A stretch of DNA of 64,000 bases from an uncultured Clostridia bacterium (GTDB lineage Bacteria > Bacillota > Clostridia > Oscillospirales > Acutalibacteraceae), in assembly GCA_947369085.1 (NCBI GenBank), contig CANBJR010000002.1, positions 1 to 64,000 on the forward strand, given 5' to 3'. A model generated the notes under the pieces. It had not been told where the DNA came from and did no database searches. It was given only the letters and a program-made list of their open reading frames with translations. This document shows positions 9,541 to 19,720 of the stretch, in pieces (positions within the stretch are counted from its first letter, which is position 1; every line of letters begins with the position of its first letter). Position numbers and translations under genes: made by a program.

Positions 9541-10574
9541 TTTTCTACGTCCTTTATTCTGTCACCATACATATTGTCATAGTAGTTCTGATACTCGCCT
9601 GACACTATGCGTTCCCACCATTCTTTATTGTCAAGATACCACTTTATGGTCTTTTGAATACCGTCTGCAAACCTTGTTTCGGGCAGCCAACCAAGCTCTG
9701 CGTGAATCTTTGCAGGGTCAATTGCGTAACGCATATCATGACCTTTTCTGTCGGTAACGTGCACAATTAAATCCTCGCTTTTACCTAGAGCCTTGCAGAT
9801 GATTTTTACAATATCAATATTCTTCATCTCGTTGTGACCGCCGATATTATAAACCTCGCCAACCTTGCCGTTGCGGATAATCAAATCAATTGCTTTGCAA
9901 TGATCCTCAACATAGAGCCAGTCACGCACGTTAACACCCTCACCATAGACAGGAAGCGGTTTTTCTGCAAGCGCATTTGCTATCATAAGCGGAATTAGCT
10001 TTTCGGGGAACTGATACGGTCCGTAGTTGTTTGAGCAACGACTGATTGTTGTAGGCAATCCGTAAGTTCTGTGATATGCATTTACAAGCAAGTCTGCACC
10101 TGCCTTTGAAGATGAATACGGGCTTGAAGTTTTCAGCGGAGTTGTTTCAGTAAAGAACAAGTCGGGACGGTTAAGAGGCAAATCACCATATACTTCATCC
10201 GTGGAAACCTGATGATAGCGCTTTACGCCGTACTCCTTTGAAGCGTCCATAAGTACCTGTGTACCGAGAATGTTGGTCTGCAAAAATATTTCGGGATTTT
10301 CAATTGAACGGTCAACGTGACTTTCAGCCGCAAAGTTGACGACTATATCAAAATTTTCCTCTGCAAAAAGGTCAAACATTGCCTTTCTGTCGCAGATGTC
10401 AGCCTTTACAAATCTAAAATTATCGCACTGCATAGCCTTCTTGAGCGTTTCAAGATTGCCTGCGTATGTAAGCTTGTCAACACAAACAATTCTGTCCTCC
10501 GGATGCTCTTTAAGTTCAAGATAAACAAAGTTTGCACCGATAAATCCTGCGCCGCCTGTTACTAAAATATTCAT
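9537..10574 (-). CDS. rfbB: dTDP-glucose 4,6-dehydratase
   Basis: A 345-aa extended SDR enzyme converting dTDP-glucose to dTDP-4-keto-6-deoxyglucose, the branch point for both rhamnose and the FdtA product at the left edge. It has VTGGAGFIGANF at the start, STDEVYGDL near residues 122-130 and the catalytic PYSSSKAGADLLV near 151-163. I set the start at the ATG (10574), eight bases after GGGGGA; an upstream TTG (10580) is not supported by spacing. It overlaps rfbD by four bases. Confidence 0.96.
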   Translation of the reverse strand: MNILVTGGAGFIGANFVYLELKEHPEDRIVCVDKLTYAGNLETLKKAMQCDNFRFVKADICDRKAMFDLFAEENFDIVVNFAAESHVDRSIENPEIFLQTNILGTQVLMDASKEYGVKRYHQVSTDEVYGDLPLNRPDLFFTETTPLKTSSPYSSSKAGADLLVNAYHRTYGLPTTISRCSNNYGPYQFPEKLIPLMIANALAEKPLPVYGEGVNVRDWLYVEDHCKAIDLIIRNGKVGEVYNIGGHNEMKNIDIVKIICKALGKSEDLIVHVTDRKGHDMRYAIDPAKIHAELGWLPETRFADGIQKTIKWYLDNKEWWERIVSGEYQNYYDNMYGDRIKDVEK

Positions 10575-10596
10575 AATCAAAATCCCCCATTATGTA

Positions 10597-11484
10597 TCAG
10601 TATTTTAATTTTCCGTCAGCAACCGCCTTAAGGTGCTTTCCATACGGACTTTTGCCATATTTTTCTGCGTTATCAAGAAGCTTTTCTTTTGAAATCCATC
10701 CGTTTTTATAGGCAATTTCTTCAGGTGCAGAAATTTTAATACCCTGCCTCTGCTCAATCATTCTCACAAAATCGGCAGCGTCAACAAGGCTGTCCATTGT
10801 ACCCGTGTCAAGCCATGCAAAACCTCTGCCAAGCAACTGAACATCAAGCCTGTCTTTTTCCAGATATTTCTCATTAAGCGTTGTTATCTCCAACTCCCCT
10901 CTTGCAGAAGGTTTAACGTTTTCAGCCATTTCGGCAACACCCGAAGGATAAAAATACAAACCTGTAATTGCATAATTTGACTTTGGATTTTCCGGCTTTT
11001 CTTCAACAGAAATAACCTTTCCCGACTCGTCAAACTCGACAATACCAAAACGTTCAGGATCATTTACATAATAACCGAAAACCGTTGCACGGTTATTTTC
11101 CTCTGCATTTTTTACAGTTTCCCTTAACGAACGAACAAAGCCGTTGCCGTAAAAAATATTGTCGCCAAGTACCATTGCGCAGGCATCATCTCCGATAAAC
11201 TCCTTGCCGAGAATAAATGCCTGTGCAAGTCCATCAGGAGAGGGCTGAACCTTGTATGAAAGATTAATTCCAAACTGTTCTCCTCTTCCAAGCAACTGTT
11301 CAAACCTCGGAGTATCCGACGGTGTCGAAATTATCAAAATATCCTTAATACCTGCAAGCATTAGTGTTGAAAGCGGATAGTAAATCATCGGCTTGTCATA
11401 AACAGGCAAAAGCTGTTTTGATGTAACCATTGTCAGCGGATAAAGTCTTGTACCCGCTCCGCCTGCTAAAATTATACCTTTCAT
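10597..11484 (-). CDS. rfbA: Glucose-1-phosphate thymidylyltransferase
   Basis: A 295-aa nucleotidyltransferase that makes dTDP-glucose from dTTP and glucose-1-phosphate, feeding rfbB. It begins [18 protein letters not shown] and continues [18 protein letters not shown], both family signatures. The reading frame stays open for another 24 codons upstream, but the ATG at 11484 follows AGGGGTG directly and starts the conserved fold, so I take it as the true start. Length is normal for the short RmlA type. Confidence 0.96.
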   Translation of the reverse strand: MKGIILAGGAGTRLYPLTMVTSKQLLPVYDKPMIYYPLSTLMLAGIKDILIISTPSDTPRFEQLLGRGEQFGINLSYKVQPSPDGLAQAFILGKEFIGDDACAMVLGDNIFYGNGFVRSLRETVKNAEENNRATVFGYYVNDPERFGIVEFDESGKVISVEEKPENPKSNYAITGLYFYPSGVAEMAENVKPSARGELEITTLNEKYLEKDRLDVQLLGRGFAWLDTGTMDSLVDAADFVRMIEQRQGIKISAPEEIAYKNGWISKEKLLDNAEKYGKSPYGKHLKAVADGKLKY

Positions 11485-11657
11485 AAATTCACCCCTGATT
11501 TTTATATCCTTAACTTTTTTATCAATACATATATCATTTCTGGTATCATCAAGCAAATTTATTAATTTTTAAGCAAATCAAACTCATTGTGCGCAATTAT
11601 CAGATAAACATGCTTGTCCAAACTCTACATCCATTTTGTTTTAAAATTATCCATGTC

Positions 11658-12599
11658 TTACCTCAGAAACAGTTTTGTAAAGATCTTTTCTTTAATCATA
11701 CTAATTTTATACTTATTATAGTCCAAATTTGAAAAATCTGGGTTTATTTCTCTTATCTTTGCAATCTTTTCCTTTTTTGAATATGTTTTATCATGCATAA
11801 TAAAATATATTAAAGTATTTTTTTTATTTTCCATTTCAATTTGCATTATTATATCTGCTTTAAAGTTATACTTTTCAACCAGGCTCTTAATTAAATCAAG
11901 TAATTCTTCACCGGATTTCATTCCACCTTTTGCGAAATCAGCCATCAATGAAGTATTATTCAGTTTCATATAATGATAAGGCATTTTATCTGTTACATAA
12001 ACAAACTCCGTTTCTAGTTTTAGCAGATATTCAACAGTAAATTTTATGTCTTCTCCCATTGAAAGCGCGGTATCAAATCTAATACACTTTTCTTTAATTA
12101 TTTTGTTTAAAAATAACTTATTCCACAACGCTGTAAGGTAAAGTTCATCATATAATCTAAACGCTTCACCTAAACTAACTTTTTCACTACCGCCGCTCCA
12201 GCAGTATTCAACAGGTTTACCACCACTGTATTCATCGTGAAATACAAAGCCGCAAATAGGAAATAAATCATATTCTTGATATATATTATAAAGTATCTCA
12301 AGATAATCAGCTTCAACATAATCATCGCTGTCAACAAAACAAATATACTTGCCTTTGGCTACATCAATTCCTCGGTTGCGAGTATATGAAACACCTGAGT
12401 TTTTGCGATTTGACAATACTTTAATATTACTGTGCTTATCAATATAATTATTACAAATGTCTAAACTCCTGTCAGTTGAACAATCATTAATAAGGATAAT
12501 CTCTATATTTTTATATGACTGCGACAGAAGAGAATCAATACACTTTTCAATTGTCCTTTCGGCATTGTAAACCGGTATAACAACAGTAATCAAATCCAT
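11658..12599 (-). CDS. Glycosyltransferase family 2
   Basis: A 313-aa GT2 enzyme. MDLITVVIPVYNAERTI opens the GT-A fold, LINDCSTDRS and CFVDSDDYVE (near residues 86-95) give the nucleotide-sugar and metal loops. The ATG at 12599 is preferred to an overlapping TTG at 12605. It follows the DUF1919 gene with almost no gap. Sugar specificity cannot be assigned. Confidence 0.87.
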   Translation of the reverse strand: MDLITVVIPVYNAERTIEKCIDSLLSQSYKNIEIILINDCSTDRSLDICNNYIDKHSNIKVLSNRKNSGVSYTRNRGIDVAKGKYICFVDSDDYVEADYLEILYNIYQEYDLFPICGFVFHDEYSGGKPVEYCWSGGSEKVSLGEAFRLYDELYLTALWNKLFLNKIIKEKCIRFDTALSMGEDIKFTVEYLLKLETEFVYVTDKMPYHYMKLNNTSLMADFAKGGMKSGEELLDLIKSLVEKYNFKADIIMQIEMENKKNTLIYFIMHDKTYSKKEKIAKIREINPDFSNLDYNKYKISMIKEKIFTKLFLR

Positions 12600-12601
12600 A
12601 A

Positions 12602-13198
12602 TCAATCAAACGCCTTTTTTACCGCATTAGGTAGTAAATTTTTATAATACATCATTCTGTAAGGAATAATGTCGGGAACTTCGAATTCATTTTTATATTT
12701 TTTAATATAAATGCAATTTTCATCATTCTTTCGGTTCTCATCTTTTGTAAAAAGCACTTTAGGAAATTTTAGTTTTTTAAATTCTTCATAATTCCCTTGT
12801 GAAAATCCGTCTCTTTCAATACAAATAACAAATATTTTGTTTTTATTTATGCGTATTTTCCGACTTTCCCATTTTTCAAGAGCTTCTTCCTTAGAGTTAT
12901 AATGCATAAAATTAATCTGCATTCCGTCCGCAAAAGTACCTATAGGATATTTTTCTCCGTCACAAACCACAGGTATTTCAGATAAATAATGCTCATAATT
13001 ATTTACAAATTTCAAAAAATCTGAAGGCATCATATATAAATTAACCGTTGGCGACAAAAACCTCGCCTCACAATCATGATACATAACGCCGCCAATGCAA
13101 TTTTGAGAAAACAAAGTGATATCTGATAAATCTACGTTGGCTTTAATTATACGTTTCTTTTCAATTATTCGTCTAAAATAAAACTTTACTCTTGTCAT
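12602..13198 (-). CDS. DUF1919 exopolysaccharide-locus protein
   Basis: A 198-aa protein matching the DUF1919 pattern: FSQNCIGGVMYHD near residues 30-42, then a run like SPTVNLYMMPSDFLKF and a later Y..P-G-T block with HYNSKEEALEKWESR near 98-112. The family is common in capsule and exopolysaccharide clusters of Firmicutes and often sits near glycosyltransferases; its biochemical role is not established to my knowledge. Here it lies between the FrhB-like protein and a GT2. No membrane segment is visible. It is AT-rich like its glycosyltransferase neighbours. Confidence 0.75.
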   Translation of the reverse strand: MTRVKFYFRRIIEKKRIIKANVDLSDITLFSQNCIGGVMYHDCEARFLSPTVNLYMMPSDFLKFVNNYEHYLSEIPVVCDGEKYPIGTFADGMQINFMHYNSKEEALEKWESRKIRINKNKIFVICIERDGFSQGNYEEFKKLKFPKVLFTKDENRKNDENCIYIKKYKNEFEVPDIIPYRMMYYKNLLPNAVKKAFD

Positions 13199-13249
13199 AA
13201 TAATTCTACTAGATATTCTCCCGCTCTATCAATAACTAATATTTAAGAT

Positions 13250-14383
13250 TTATTTTACTTTATTTAACATAGAAATTTTCAAACGCTTTAATTTTGAATC
13301 GGTGTATACATAATCCCAAAGTGTTCCAAAATCGTATTTATTAAAATTATCAAAAAAAATTTTTCTTTTATCATTGTATGACGCAGAAACTGAAATTGAT
13401 GGATTATATTTTAAAAATTCCTCACTATCAATTTCCTCTATATAAATATCATTCAAACTATTTTTTAACCAATTTGCCTTTTCGGTATTTATTATTAAAA
13501 GAGACACACCCTTATCATCGTCATTTTGCGGAGCAATTTTCTCTATCCCCCAACAATCACCAAGAGTAAAATCAGCAAATGAGTTTTCCAATTTACAATC
13601 ACACCAGTAACAGGATTTTCTTAAATAAAGATTATCAATAAATCCCATAAAATAAAGACATTTATTACGTTTCTCCTGAAAAATATATCCATCTTCAAAT
13701 TCAAATTTTATTGTATAATCCTTCCAGCCTGTAGTCTTATCGCGAAAATCTATACTTTTCAACTTGCTATTTTTATGTACATAGTCAATATATTTTTTAA
13801 ACACCTTATTCGACGGCACACCATGACAAACTACTTCTCCGCAGAGCAGATTTTTATAATCTTTTTTCAGAAACATTTTTAATCCTTTAACCTGGCATGG
13901 TGTTCCTACAAATAAAACTTTCTTATCATTGCTTAATAACTCCTCTATTATCTTATATGTATCTCCTATATTGCTTTGAATATATTTTGACTTTAACATA
14001 GCATTAAGTTCTTCCAGAGAAGAAGCAACTACATGTATTACTTCAAAATCACCATTATACTTTGCCGAACAAACATAACCACCATCTGTTATAACGCTTT
14101 TTGCAATTTCATAAAAAATGCCGCCCGAAGAACTTTTTTTTCTTACAAAATCATCTTTACTGTAACACAAAAATATATTATTAGCTAGTTTATTTGCACT
14201 TACCTCTAATTCTGCCTGGCACACAGAATGACACAACCCGCAATCAACACACAAACTGTCATTTATTTGCGGATACAAAAAACCTTCGTCATTAACATTC
14301 ATGCTTATTGCCGACTTAGGACAAATCTGTGCACAAGCAGAACATCCTGTACACTTATCTTTATTATTGCAAACATATTCCAT
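13250..14383 (-). CDS. Iron-sulfur FrhB/FpoF-like protein of the polysaccharide locus
   Basis: A 377-aa protein with a bacterial two-[4Fe-4S] ferredoxin domain at the N-terminus (CTGCSACAQICPKSA near residues 11-25 and CVDCGLCHSVCQ near 41-52), followed by the coenzyme F420 hydrogenase/dehydrogenase beta-subunit-like domains (SSSGGIFYEIAKSV; VGTPCQVKGLKMFL). It also keeps cysteines near CYWCDCKLENSFADF. Proteins of this architecture recur beside polysaccharide pyruvyltransferases, and one lies four genes upstream here. Coenzyme F420 is not expected in such bacteria, so the electron donor and substrate are unknown. The start ATG overlaps the preceding stop by one base (TAATG). Confidence 0.82.
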   Translation of the reverse strand: MEYVCNNKDKCTGCSACAQICPKSAISMNVNDEGFLYPQINDSLCVDCGLCHSVCQAELEVSANKLANNIFLCYSKDDFVRKKSSSGGIFYEIAKSVITDGGYVCSAKYNGDFEVIHVVASSLEELNAMLKSKYIQSNIGDTYKIIEELLSNDKKVLFVGTPCQVKGLKMFLKKDYKNLLCGEVVCHGVPSNKVFKKYIDYVHKNSKLKSIDFRDKTTGWKDYTIKFEFEDGYIFQEKRNKCLYFMGFIDNLYLRKSCYWCDCKLENSFADFTLGDCWGIEKIAPQNDDDKGVSLLIINTEKANWLKNSLNDIYIEEIDSEEFLKYNPSISVSASYNDKRKIFFDNFNKYDFGTLWDYVYTDSKLKRLKISMLNKVK

Positions 14384-14970
14384 TATTCTAAAACCCCTAA
14401 TTCACGAAGTCTTTCATCACTCGCCTCTTTTACAGGCTTTGCAGGAACGCCCGCCAACACACCATAACCTCGCTTATAGTCTTTAATTACAACTGCATTA
14501 GCTCCAACAATTGTATTGTCTCCTATTTTTATTTCTCCAAGTACTTTTGCTCCACAGGTAATCATACAATTATTTCCTATAACAGGGCATTTACCGGTAC
14601 CATTATACCCAATTGTAACCTGTTGATTCACCCAACAATTCTCCCCAATCTTTTCTGCCGAAATATATGTAGCAAAACCATGCTGAATATACAAGCCTCC
14701 TCCAATATCAGAGGTAACTATATATAAAGTTTTTTCGGGAGGATACCACAACTTAACCCAACAGGTAAATATTTTATGTTTGTTATTTCTGTAAATAAAC
14801 AAATTTCTGAATTCCCTATAGGTAAACAAAAGTATGGCAATTTTGCTGTTCAAACTCTCATTACCTTTTTGCCATCTGTTGACATCCATAATCAGTCTTT
14901 CGTTCTTTTTAAACAACGGATAAAAAAATAATATAGGTAAATATCGCAAATAAATAATAATTTTTTTCAT
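14383..14970 (-). CDS. Left-handed beta-helix serine acetyltransferase-like O-acetyltransferase
   Basis: A 195-aa hexapeptide-repeat protein. The C-terminal half carries the repeats (GGGLYIQHGFATYIS, IGENCWVNQQVTIGYN, IGNNCMITCGAKVLG, IGDNTIVGANAVVIKD), which form the LbH acyltransferase fold with the His of IQHG as likely catalytic residue. This is the CysE-like subfamily frequently found in capsule loci, where acetylation of a sugar is more likely than serine acetylation. I use the ATG at 14970; an in-frame GTG lies nine bases upstream. It is coupled to the next gene by a one-base overlap. Confidence 0.82.
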   Translation of the reverse strand: MKKIIIYLRYLPILFFYPLFKKNERLIMDVNRWQKGNESLNSKIAILLFTYREFRNLFIYRNNKHKIFTCWVKLWYPPEKTLYIVTSDIGGGLYIQHGFATYISAEKIGENCWVNQQVTIGYNGTGKCPVIGNNCMITCGAKVLGEIKIGDNTIVGANAVVIKDYKRGYGVLAGVPAKPVKEASDERLRELGVLE

Positions 14971-14979
14971 ATTAACCAC

Positions 14980-15924
14980 TTAATCAAATAGAATTAATTC
15001 TTTATTTATATTATCACTTTGGGATAATTCATTATTCTCTTTTTTCCTTTTTAGAATTCTTTTAATTATGCTAGGCTTTTTATATGGATATATTTTTATA
15101 TATTCCTTTAACTTTTTCTTAAGTTCAGGACTAACTGTATTGCCTTGATAAAACAACAGTATATCTGACAAATGATAATAGTAAGACTTTTTTATTTCAG
15201 GAAATTTTTGGGAGATATATTCATATCTTTCAACAAAACAATCAGTTCTGTCTGAAATAAGTCTGTCGTTATTACTGTCATTCATGACGCTAGATTTTCT
15301 CATACGATAGTTGTAAAAAACATCATCTGTATTCAGTATTTTTTTTGCACGAGAAACAAGCCTATATGTAAAAAATTCATCATCAATTTTTCTTCCAACG
15401 GGAAATAAAGTATCTTTTAACAAAACAGTTTTAAAAAGCTTGTTGCAAAAAATTGAACACTTCCATTCTTTCAAAATATCCGATAAAAACTGAATATTCG
15501 AAACTCTTGAAAAGTGATTTTCAATTTTCCAATACGGATATGTTTTACCGTTTATATACACATCACAAAAATTACACTGCACTATTTCCACATCATACTT
15601 CATCATATACGAAAGCATTTTTTCATACATATCAGATTCAATATAATCATCACTGTCAATTATTGAAAGATAATTTCCCTTAACAAGCTTCAATCCGGCG
15701 TTTTTTGCCGCTCCTGCACCAGAATTTTGCTGATGAACAACAGTAATCCTATCATCCTTTTGTGCATATTCATCGCATATTTTACCCGAATTATCTGTTG
15801 AACCATCATCGACCAGAATAATCTCAAGATTTTTATATGTCTGATTAATAACGCTGTCCAGTGATTCCTTTAAATATTTTTCTACATTGTAAACAGGAAT
15901 TACAACAGAAATCATATCATTCAT
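14980..15924 (-). CDS. Glycosyltransferase family 2
   Basis: A 314-aa GT2 enzyme starting MNDMISVVIPVYNVEKYL, with LVDDGSTDNSGKICDEY near residues 37-53 and SIIDSDDYIESDMYEKM near 88-104. It belongs to the same subgroup as the gene at 18704-19678 (shared DDGSTDN...KICDEYA wording), so the two look like paralogues that diverged within the locus. ATG follows AAAGGG. It ends directly before the acetyltransferase. Confidence 0.87.
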   Translation of the reverse strand: MNDMISVVIPVYNVEKYLKESLDSVINQTYKNLEIILVDDGSTDNSGKICDEYAQKDDRITVVHQQNSGAGAAKNAGLKLVKGNYLSIIDSDDYIESDMYEKMLSYMMKYDVEIVQCNFCDVYINGKTYPYWKIENHFSRVSNIQFLSDILKEWKCSIFCNKLFKTVLLKDTLFPVGRKIDDEFFTYRLVSRAKKILNTDDVFYNYRMRKSSVMNDSNNDRLISDRTDCFVERYEYISQKFPEIKKSYYYHLSDILLFYQGNTVSPELKKKLKEYIKIYPYKKPSIIKRILKRKKENNELSQSDNINKELILFD

Positions 15925-15928
15925 AATT

Positions 15929-17509
15929 CTACCCTTTTATTCGTTTTAATTTGCCTGCAATTTTTTTTATAGGTGCAGAAAGCAATTCCTTTTCGTATTC
16001 GTTCATACTCAAAAACCATACCGAAATAAAAAATACAACTGTAAACAGAATTGCTTCAACCAAAAATACTAAAAACGAATCTATCGGAAAAACATACGTA
16101 ATGAACGCTCCAAAAGCAATAGGGATTAAGAAACCCGGTACCAATCTCAATATTTTTTTCCAGAAAGTAATAATATCAAGACCAACCTTTTTGTGATAAT
16201 AAATATTCATAAATATATCATTACCGCAGATATAACAAAACATTGTCATGAATGCTGCCCCCATACTGGCATACACCTTAAAGGAATCTGAATCACTACC
16301 AAAATAATTCTTCAAAAATAACACTATTCCTATCGTCAATAAAACATTTACAACAGCAACAAGAAAATATACAATACTTCTTGCTTTATGCATATTTTTC
16401 GCTTTCTGTATTTCAATTCCGATATTTTGAAATAAAGGAACATAGGTAGCCAGCAACAAAAACAATCCTACAAAATATGATGTTATACCGTACTCTTCTC
16501 CTGCCCACAAATTAATAAAATGTAAACCAAAAATTATATATGCAATTAAAATAAAAGAAACAATCAAACATTGCACTCTGCCGATTCTTTGAAATATTTC
16601 ATTTAACGCAACATTATTATTTTTATCTTCTGCAACGATTTTGTTAATTTGAGGAGAAAAAACGCTTGAAACTGAAGTTGAAATACTCATAAAATATCGT
16701 CCAAATGTTGCGCCTATTGTATATATAGCAACAGCATTTGTTCCGGAAAACATACCTAACAGCAATGTATCAGTAGAACCTGTAATTTGATCTGTTATTG
16801 AATTTATAAATAAAAATCCTGAAAATACAAAAACATTCTTAATTAATAATTTGTCCAATCCATGAAAATCAAACTTCATATTTAATGATTTTTTGGCATA
16901 TATAACGTACGTAGAGTAAGTTAATATACTTACAGTCAGGCTTATTACAGAAATACTTACAGCCTTACCGCCAAAATACAAAACAACCAAATTTATCATA
17001 GGCTGTACAATTCCTGCAATCAAAACAGCACTTTTAATAAATATGTATTTCTCATACGCCTGTATTACCATTGCAACAGTGTTGAAAAGGAATGTAACAA
17101 CAAACTGACAAATCGACAAAATCATAATAATTTTTATTTTTTTGAGTTCTGTATCTGTAAGACTGTTGCCAAAAATATTATCGGCAAAAATAACCATAAT
17201 TGAGCCTGTAATTAAAACAAGTAACGCGAGAAAAGAAAATATGCTAAAAAAGACACCGTTTAACTTTGCTTCTCCTTCTTTATCTCCTTTTGCTCTGTAC
17301 AATGAATTAAATCTAATATATGCACCTGAAATACCAAAACTAAATAATGATAAATAAGATGTTACAGAATTTGCCGTACCAAAAAGTCCATATTCGCTTT
17401 GTCCGAGCATTTTCAACATTATCGGTGTATATATAAGTGAGATCGTATTACCGATTATAATGTGTGCATATGATAAAATAGTGCCTGCTTTTCTCTGATT
17501 AATTGCCAT
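15929..17509 (-). CDS. Wzx-type polysaccharide flippase (MATE/MOP superfamily)
   Basis: A 526-aa integral membrane protein with about 12-14 hydrophobic segments, starting with the typical short basic stretch INQRKAGTILSYAHIIIGNTI and then PIMLKMLGQSEYGLFG, a hallmark of polysaccharide translocases. It would move the completed undecaprenyl-linked repeat unit across the membrane for polymerisation by the EpsG-type protein. ATG follows AGGAGA and abuts the pyruvyltransferase stop. Family assignment is firm; substrate is inferred from the operon. Confidence 0.9.
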   Translation of the reverse strand: MAINQRKAGTILSYAHIIIGNTISLIYTPIMLKMLGQSEYGLFGTANSVTSYLSLFSFGISGAYIRFNSLYRAKGDKEGEAKLNGVFFSIFSFLALLVLITGSIMVIFADNIFGNSLTDTELKKIKIIMILSICQFVVTFLFNTVAMVIQAYEKYIFIKSAVLIAGIVQPMINLVVLYFGGKAVSISVISLTVSILTYSTYVIYAKKSLNMKFDFHGLDKLLIKNVFVFSGFLFINSITDQITGSTDTLLLGMFSGTNAVAIYTIGATFGRYFMSISTSVSSVFSPQINKIVAEDKNNNVALNEIFQRIGRVQCLIVSFILIAYIIFGLHFINLWAGEEYGITSYFVGLFLLLATYVPLFQNIGIEIQKAKNMHKARSIVYFLVAVVNVLLTIGIVLFLKNYFGSDSDSFKVYASMGAAFMTMFCYICGNDIFMNIYYHKKVGLDIITFWKKILRLVPGFLIPIAFGAFITYVFPIDSFLVFLVEAILFTVVFFISVWFLSMNEYEKELLSAPIKKIAGKLKRIKG

Positions 17510-18676
17510 TTATTTCTCCTTATTTACAACGCTTTTTAAACTCATACCTGCTGCCAGTGAACTTTCTTTATATTTAGGTATTATTTGTCTAAGTCTTTCT
17601 CGGATAAAGTTTTCATTTTCCATAATATACGAAAAAGCTTTTTGTAAATCATATTTGCTAGACATATCTTGAACCGCTAAAACATAATTTTCGTAACTTC
17701 CAAATAAATCTTGCGCAATCCCAAGTGATTTAATTGAATATCCAACTACCAAAGTAGGTACAAAAGTTGAATACGCTGCAATAGTGGCATGAGTTCTTGC
17801 ACCAATAAAAAACCTGCATCTAGCAATATACCCTTTAATTTCCTCACAGGTATAATCTCCCAACTTTATAACTCTGTCAGTCGACTCAAATTTTTCATAT
17901 AATGCGTTTATAGGAATAAAATCGTTATTATATTCCCAAACAACGTGCGGTATAAGACAAATATTCATATCCGTTTCCTGAATTATGTATTCTATCAGTT
18001 GTACATAATTTTGATATGCTATATTTTCTCCACTCTCATAATCATTTATAAGCGGGCTTATGTTAATACCAACTGTATTATTTTCAATAAATGTTTTAGG
18101 CAACGGCAGCTCTTTTTTTTCGAGCACAAAAGCCGGATCTGAAACTTTTACCGTATTAGGATTTATCTTTTTTATCAATTCATAAGAAAGAGGTTCTCTG
18201 ACTGTGATGAGATCAAATCCTTTTAAATCTTCTTTTACTTCATCAGTTAAGCTTTCCTCATCAATAGAACAACCCCATAAAACATTTTTCTTACAGTATT
18301 TACGAATTTTTCTGTCCAATTCAGCCCCTTGTTTTGCTGACCAAGGATAACAATAATTATCACCGCCTATTGACAAAGCAACTGTATCTTTAAATAGTTT
18401 CTTTAAGAACAAATCGTTCATTGCACTGTCTTTTTTTAGAAACATATTCTTAATATACGCAACAATAAAAGATATGCTTTTATGGCTCATTTCTTCGGTA
18501 GCTAATACTCCGTCTGTGATTTTGTCAATACCATATTTAATGTCTTCAGGTTTTCCGGTTGACCAAAGCCATACCTCAGAATCAAGATATTGTTTTATAA
18601 TCGAAGTTGTTGTTCTGACTAACGCTTCACAGCCGTGATTTCCGCTGCCTCCATGCATATATAATACTGTTTTCAC
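17510..18676 (-). CDS. Polysaccharide pyruvyl transferase
   Basis: A 388-aa member of the polysaccharide pyruvyl transferase (CsaB/WcaK-like) family, which forms a ketal between pyruvate from PEP and a sugar residue, adding negative charge. It shows HGGSGNHGCEALVRTT at the N-terminus, VALSIGGDNYCYPW near residues 102-115 and the family's FFIGARTHATIAAYSTFVP near 282-300. I take the GTG at 18676 as start, nine bases after GGGAG; the frame's TTG at 18682 is too close to the Shine-Dalgarno. It abuts the flippase gene. It may work with the iron-sulfur FrhB-like protein of the same operon. Confidence 0.9.
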   Translation of the reverse strand: MKTVLYMHGGSGNHGCEALVRTTTSIIKQYLDSEVWLWSTGKPEDIKYGIDKITDGVLATEEMSHKSISFIVAYIKNMFLKKDSAMNDLFLKKLFKDTVALSIGGDNYCYPWSAKQGAELDRKIRKYCKKNVLWGCSIDEESLTDEVKEDLKGFDLITVREPLSYELIKKINPNTVKVSDPAFVLEKKELPLPKTFIENNTVGINISPLINDYESGENIAYQNYVQLIEYIIQETDMNICLIPHVVWEYNNDFIPINALYEKFESTDRVIKLGDYTCEEIKGYIARCRFFIGARTHATIAAYSTFVPTLVVGYSIKSLGIAQDLFGSYENYVLAVQDMSSKYDLQKAFSYIMENENFIRERLRQIIPKYKESSLAAGMSLKSVVNKEK

Positions 18677-18703
18677 AATCAACTGCTCCCTGTCCCTATT
18701 AAA

Positions 18704-19678
18704 CTAAAAACCTATCCCTATAATACTTCTTATTTTACAACACAAGAAAAAACTTTTACTTGCAAAAGAAATCCAGAATCTGTTTCTTCTTTCTATCATA
18801 TTAAGTTCATCTTTTTTAAGCTTATTTCCGTTAACACATTTTTTAATTATCATTTTTGCCTGTTTTTTTTCTTTCCCTTGCATAAATTTCATAGCTGACT
18901 GGCACATAAAAATACAGGTTCCGAATAAATCAAATTTTGCCTGCTTTTCAAGTTTTGGAAAATTCGCTTCAATATATTTTTGTCTTTCAGTTTTCGCCTC
19001 CAATGCATCAAGTCTGCGCAAATTAAAACTTTCACCCATAATGCTTCCGCCACGTTGGAGATAAAAATACATCGGTTTGTTTATTTTCGTTACTTTTTCT
19101 GCTTGTCCAAAAATTCTATAAGTCCAAAATTCATCCTCATTTAGCTTGCCCTTAGTAAACTGTATGTTCAAAACAAATTCAGCTTTATAAAGTTTATTCC
19201 ATACATATTGATGAAATTTGTTTTCCGCTATCAAGAGTGAAAGGGCTTTTTCTGTTGTAAACGAGTCAATTTCACCTTTTCCATTTTCGAAATAAGGCTC
19301 TGTACCTTCTTCAAATCTAACAATATCGCATTCAATAATATCACTATTTTCAGCCTTCATTGCAGAATAAAGTGTCTCAATAAAGTTATTGGAAATATAA
19401 TCATCGCTGTCAATAAACGAGATATATTCACCTGTTGCAATTCTCATTCCTGCATTTCTTGCATCGGATAAACCACCGTTTTCTTTATGTATAACCTTAA
19501 TTCTATCGTCCTTTTTTGCATATTCATCGCAAATTTTCGGACAGTTGTCGGGTGAGCCGTCATCAACAAGAATAATTTCAAGATTATTATAAGTTTGGTT
19601 AATTATACTGTCAACACATTTACTTAAATATTTTTCTACATTATAAATTGGTACTATAACCGAAATTAAATGTTGCAT
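18704..19678 (-). CDS. Glycosyltransferase family 2
   Basis: A 324-aa GT2 enzyme: MQHLISVIVPIYNVEKYLSK, LVDDGSPDNCPKICDEYA near residues 36-53 and SFIDSDDYISNNFIETL near 87-103. A short C-terminal hydrophobic tail (FFLCCKIRSIIGIGF) may sit at the membrane. ATG follows AGGTG. Close relative of the gene at 14980-15924. Acceptor and donor unknown. Confidence 0.87.
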   Translation of the reverse strand: MQHLISVIVPIYNVEKYLSKCVDSIINQTYNNLEIILVDDGSPDNCPKICDEYAKKDDRIKVIHKENGGLSDARNAGMRIATGEYISFIDSDDYISNNFIETLYSAMKAENSDIIECDIVRFEEGTEPYFENGKGEIDSFTTEKALSLLIAENKFHQYVWNKLYKAEFVLNIQFTKGKLNEDEFWTYRIFGQAEKVTKINKPMYFYLQRGGSIMGESFNLRRLDALEAKTERQKYIEANFPKLEKQAKFDLFGTCIFMCQSAMKFMQGKEKKQAKMIIKKCVNGNKLKKDELNMIERRNRFWISFASKSFFLCCKIRSIIGIGF

Positions 19679-19720
19679 TGTTTCACCTGCTGAAGAGAAT
19701 AAGTTTTCCGCAATTTCATT

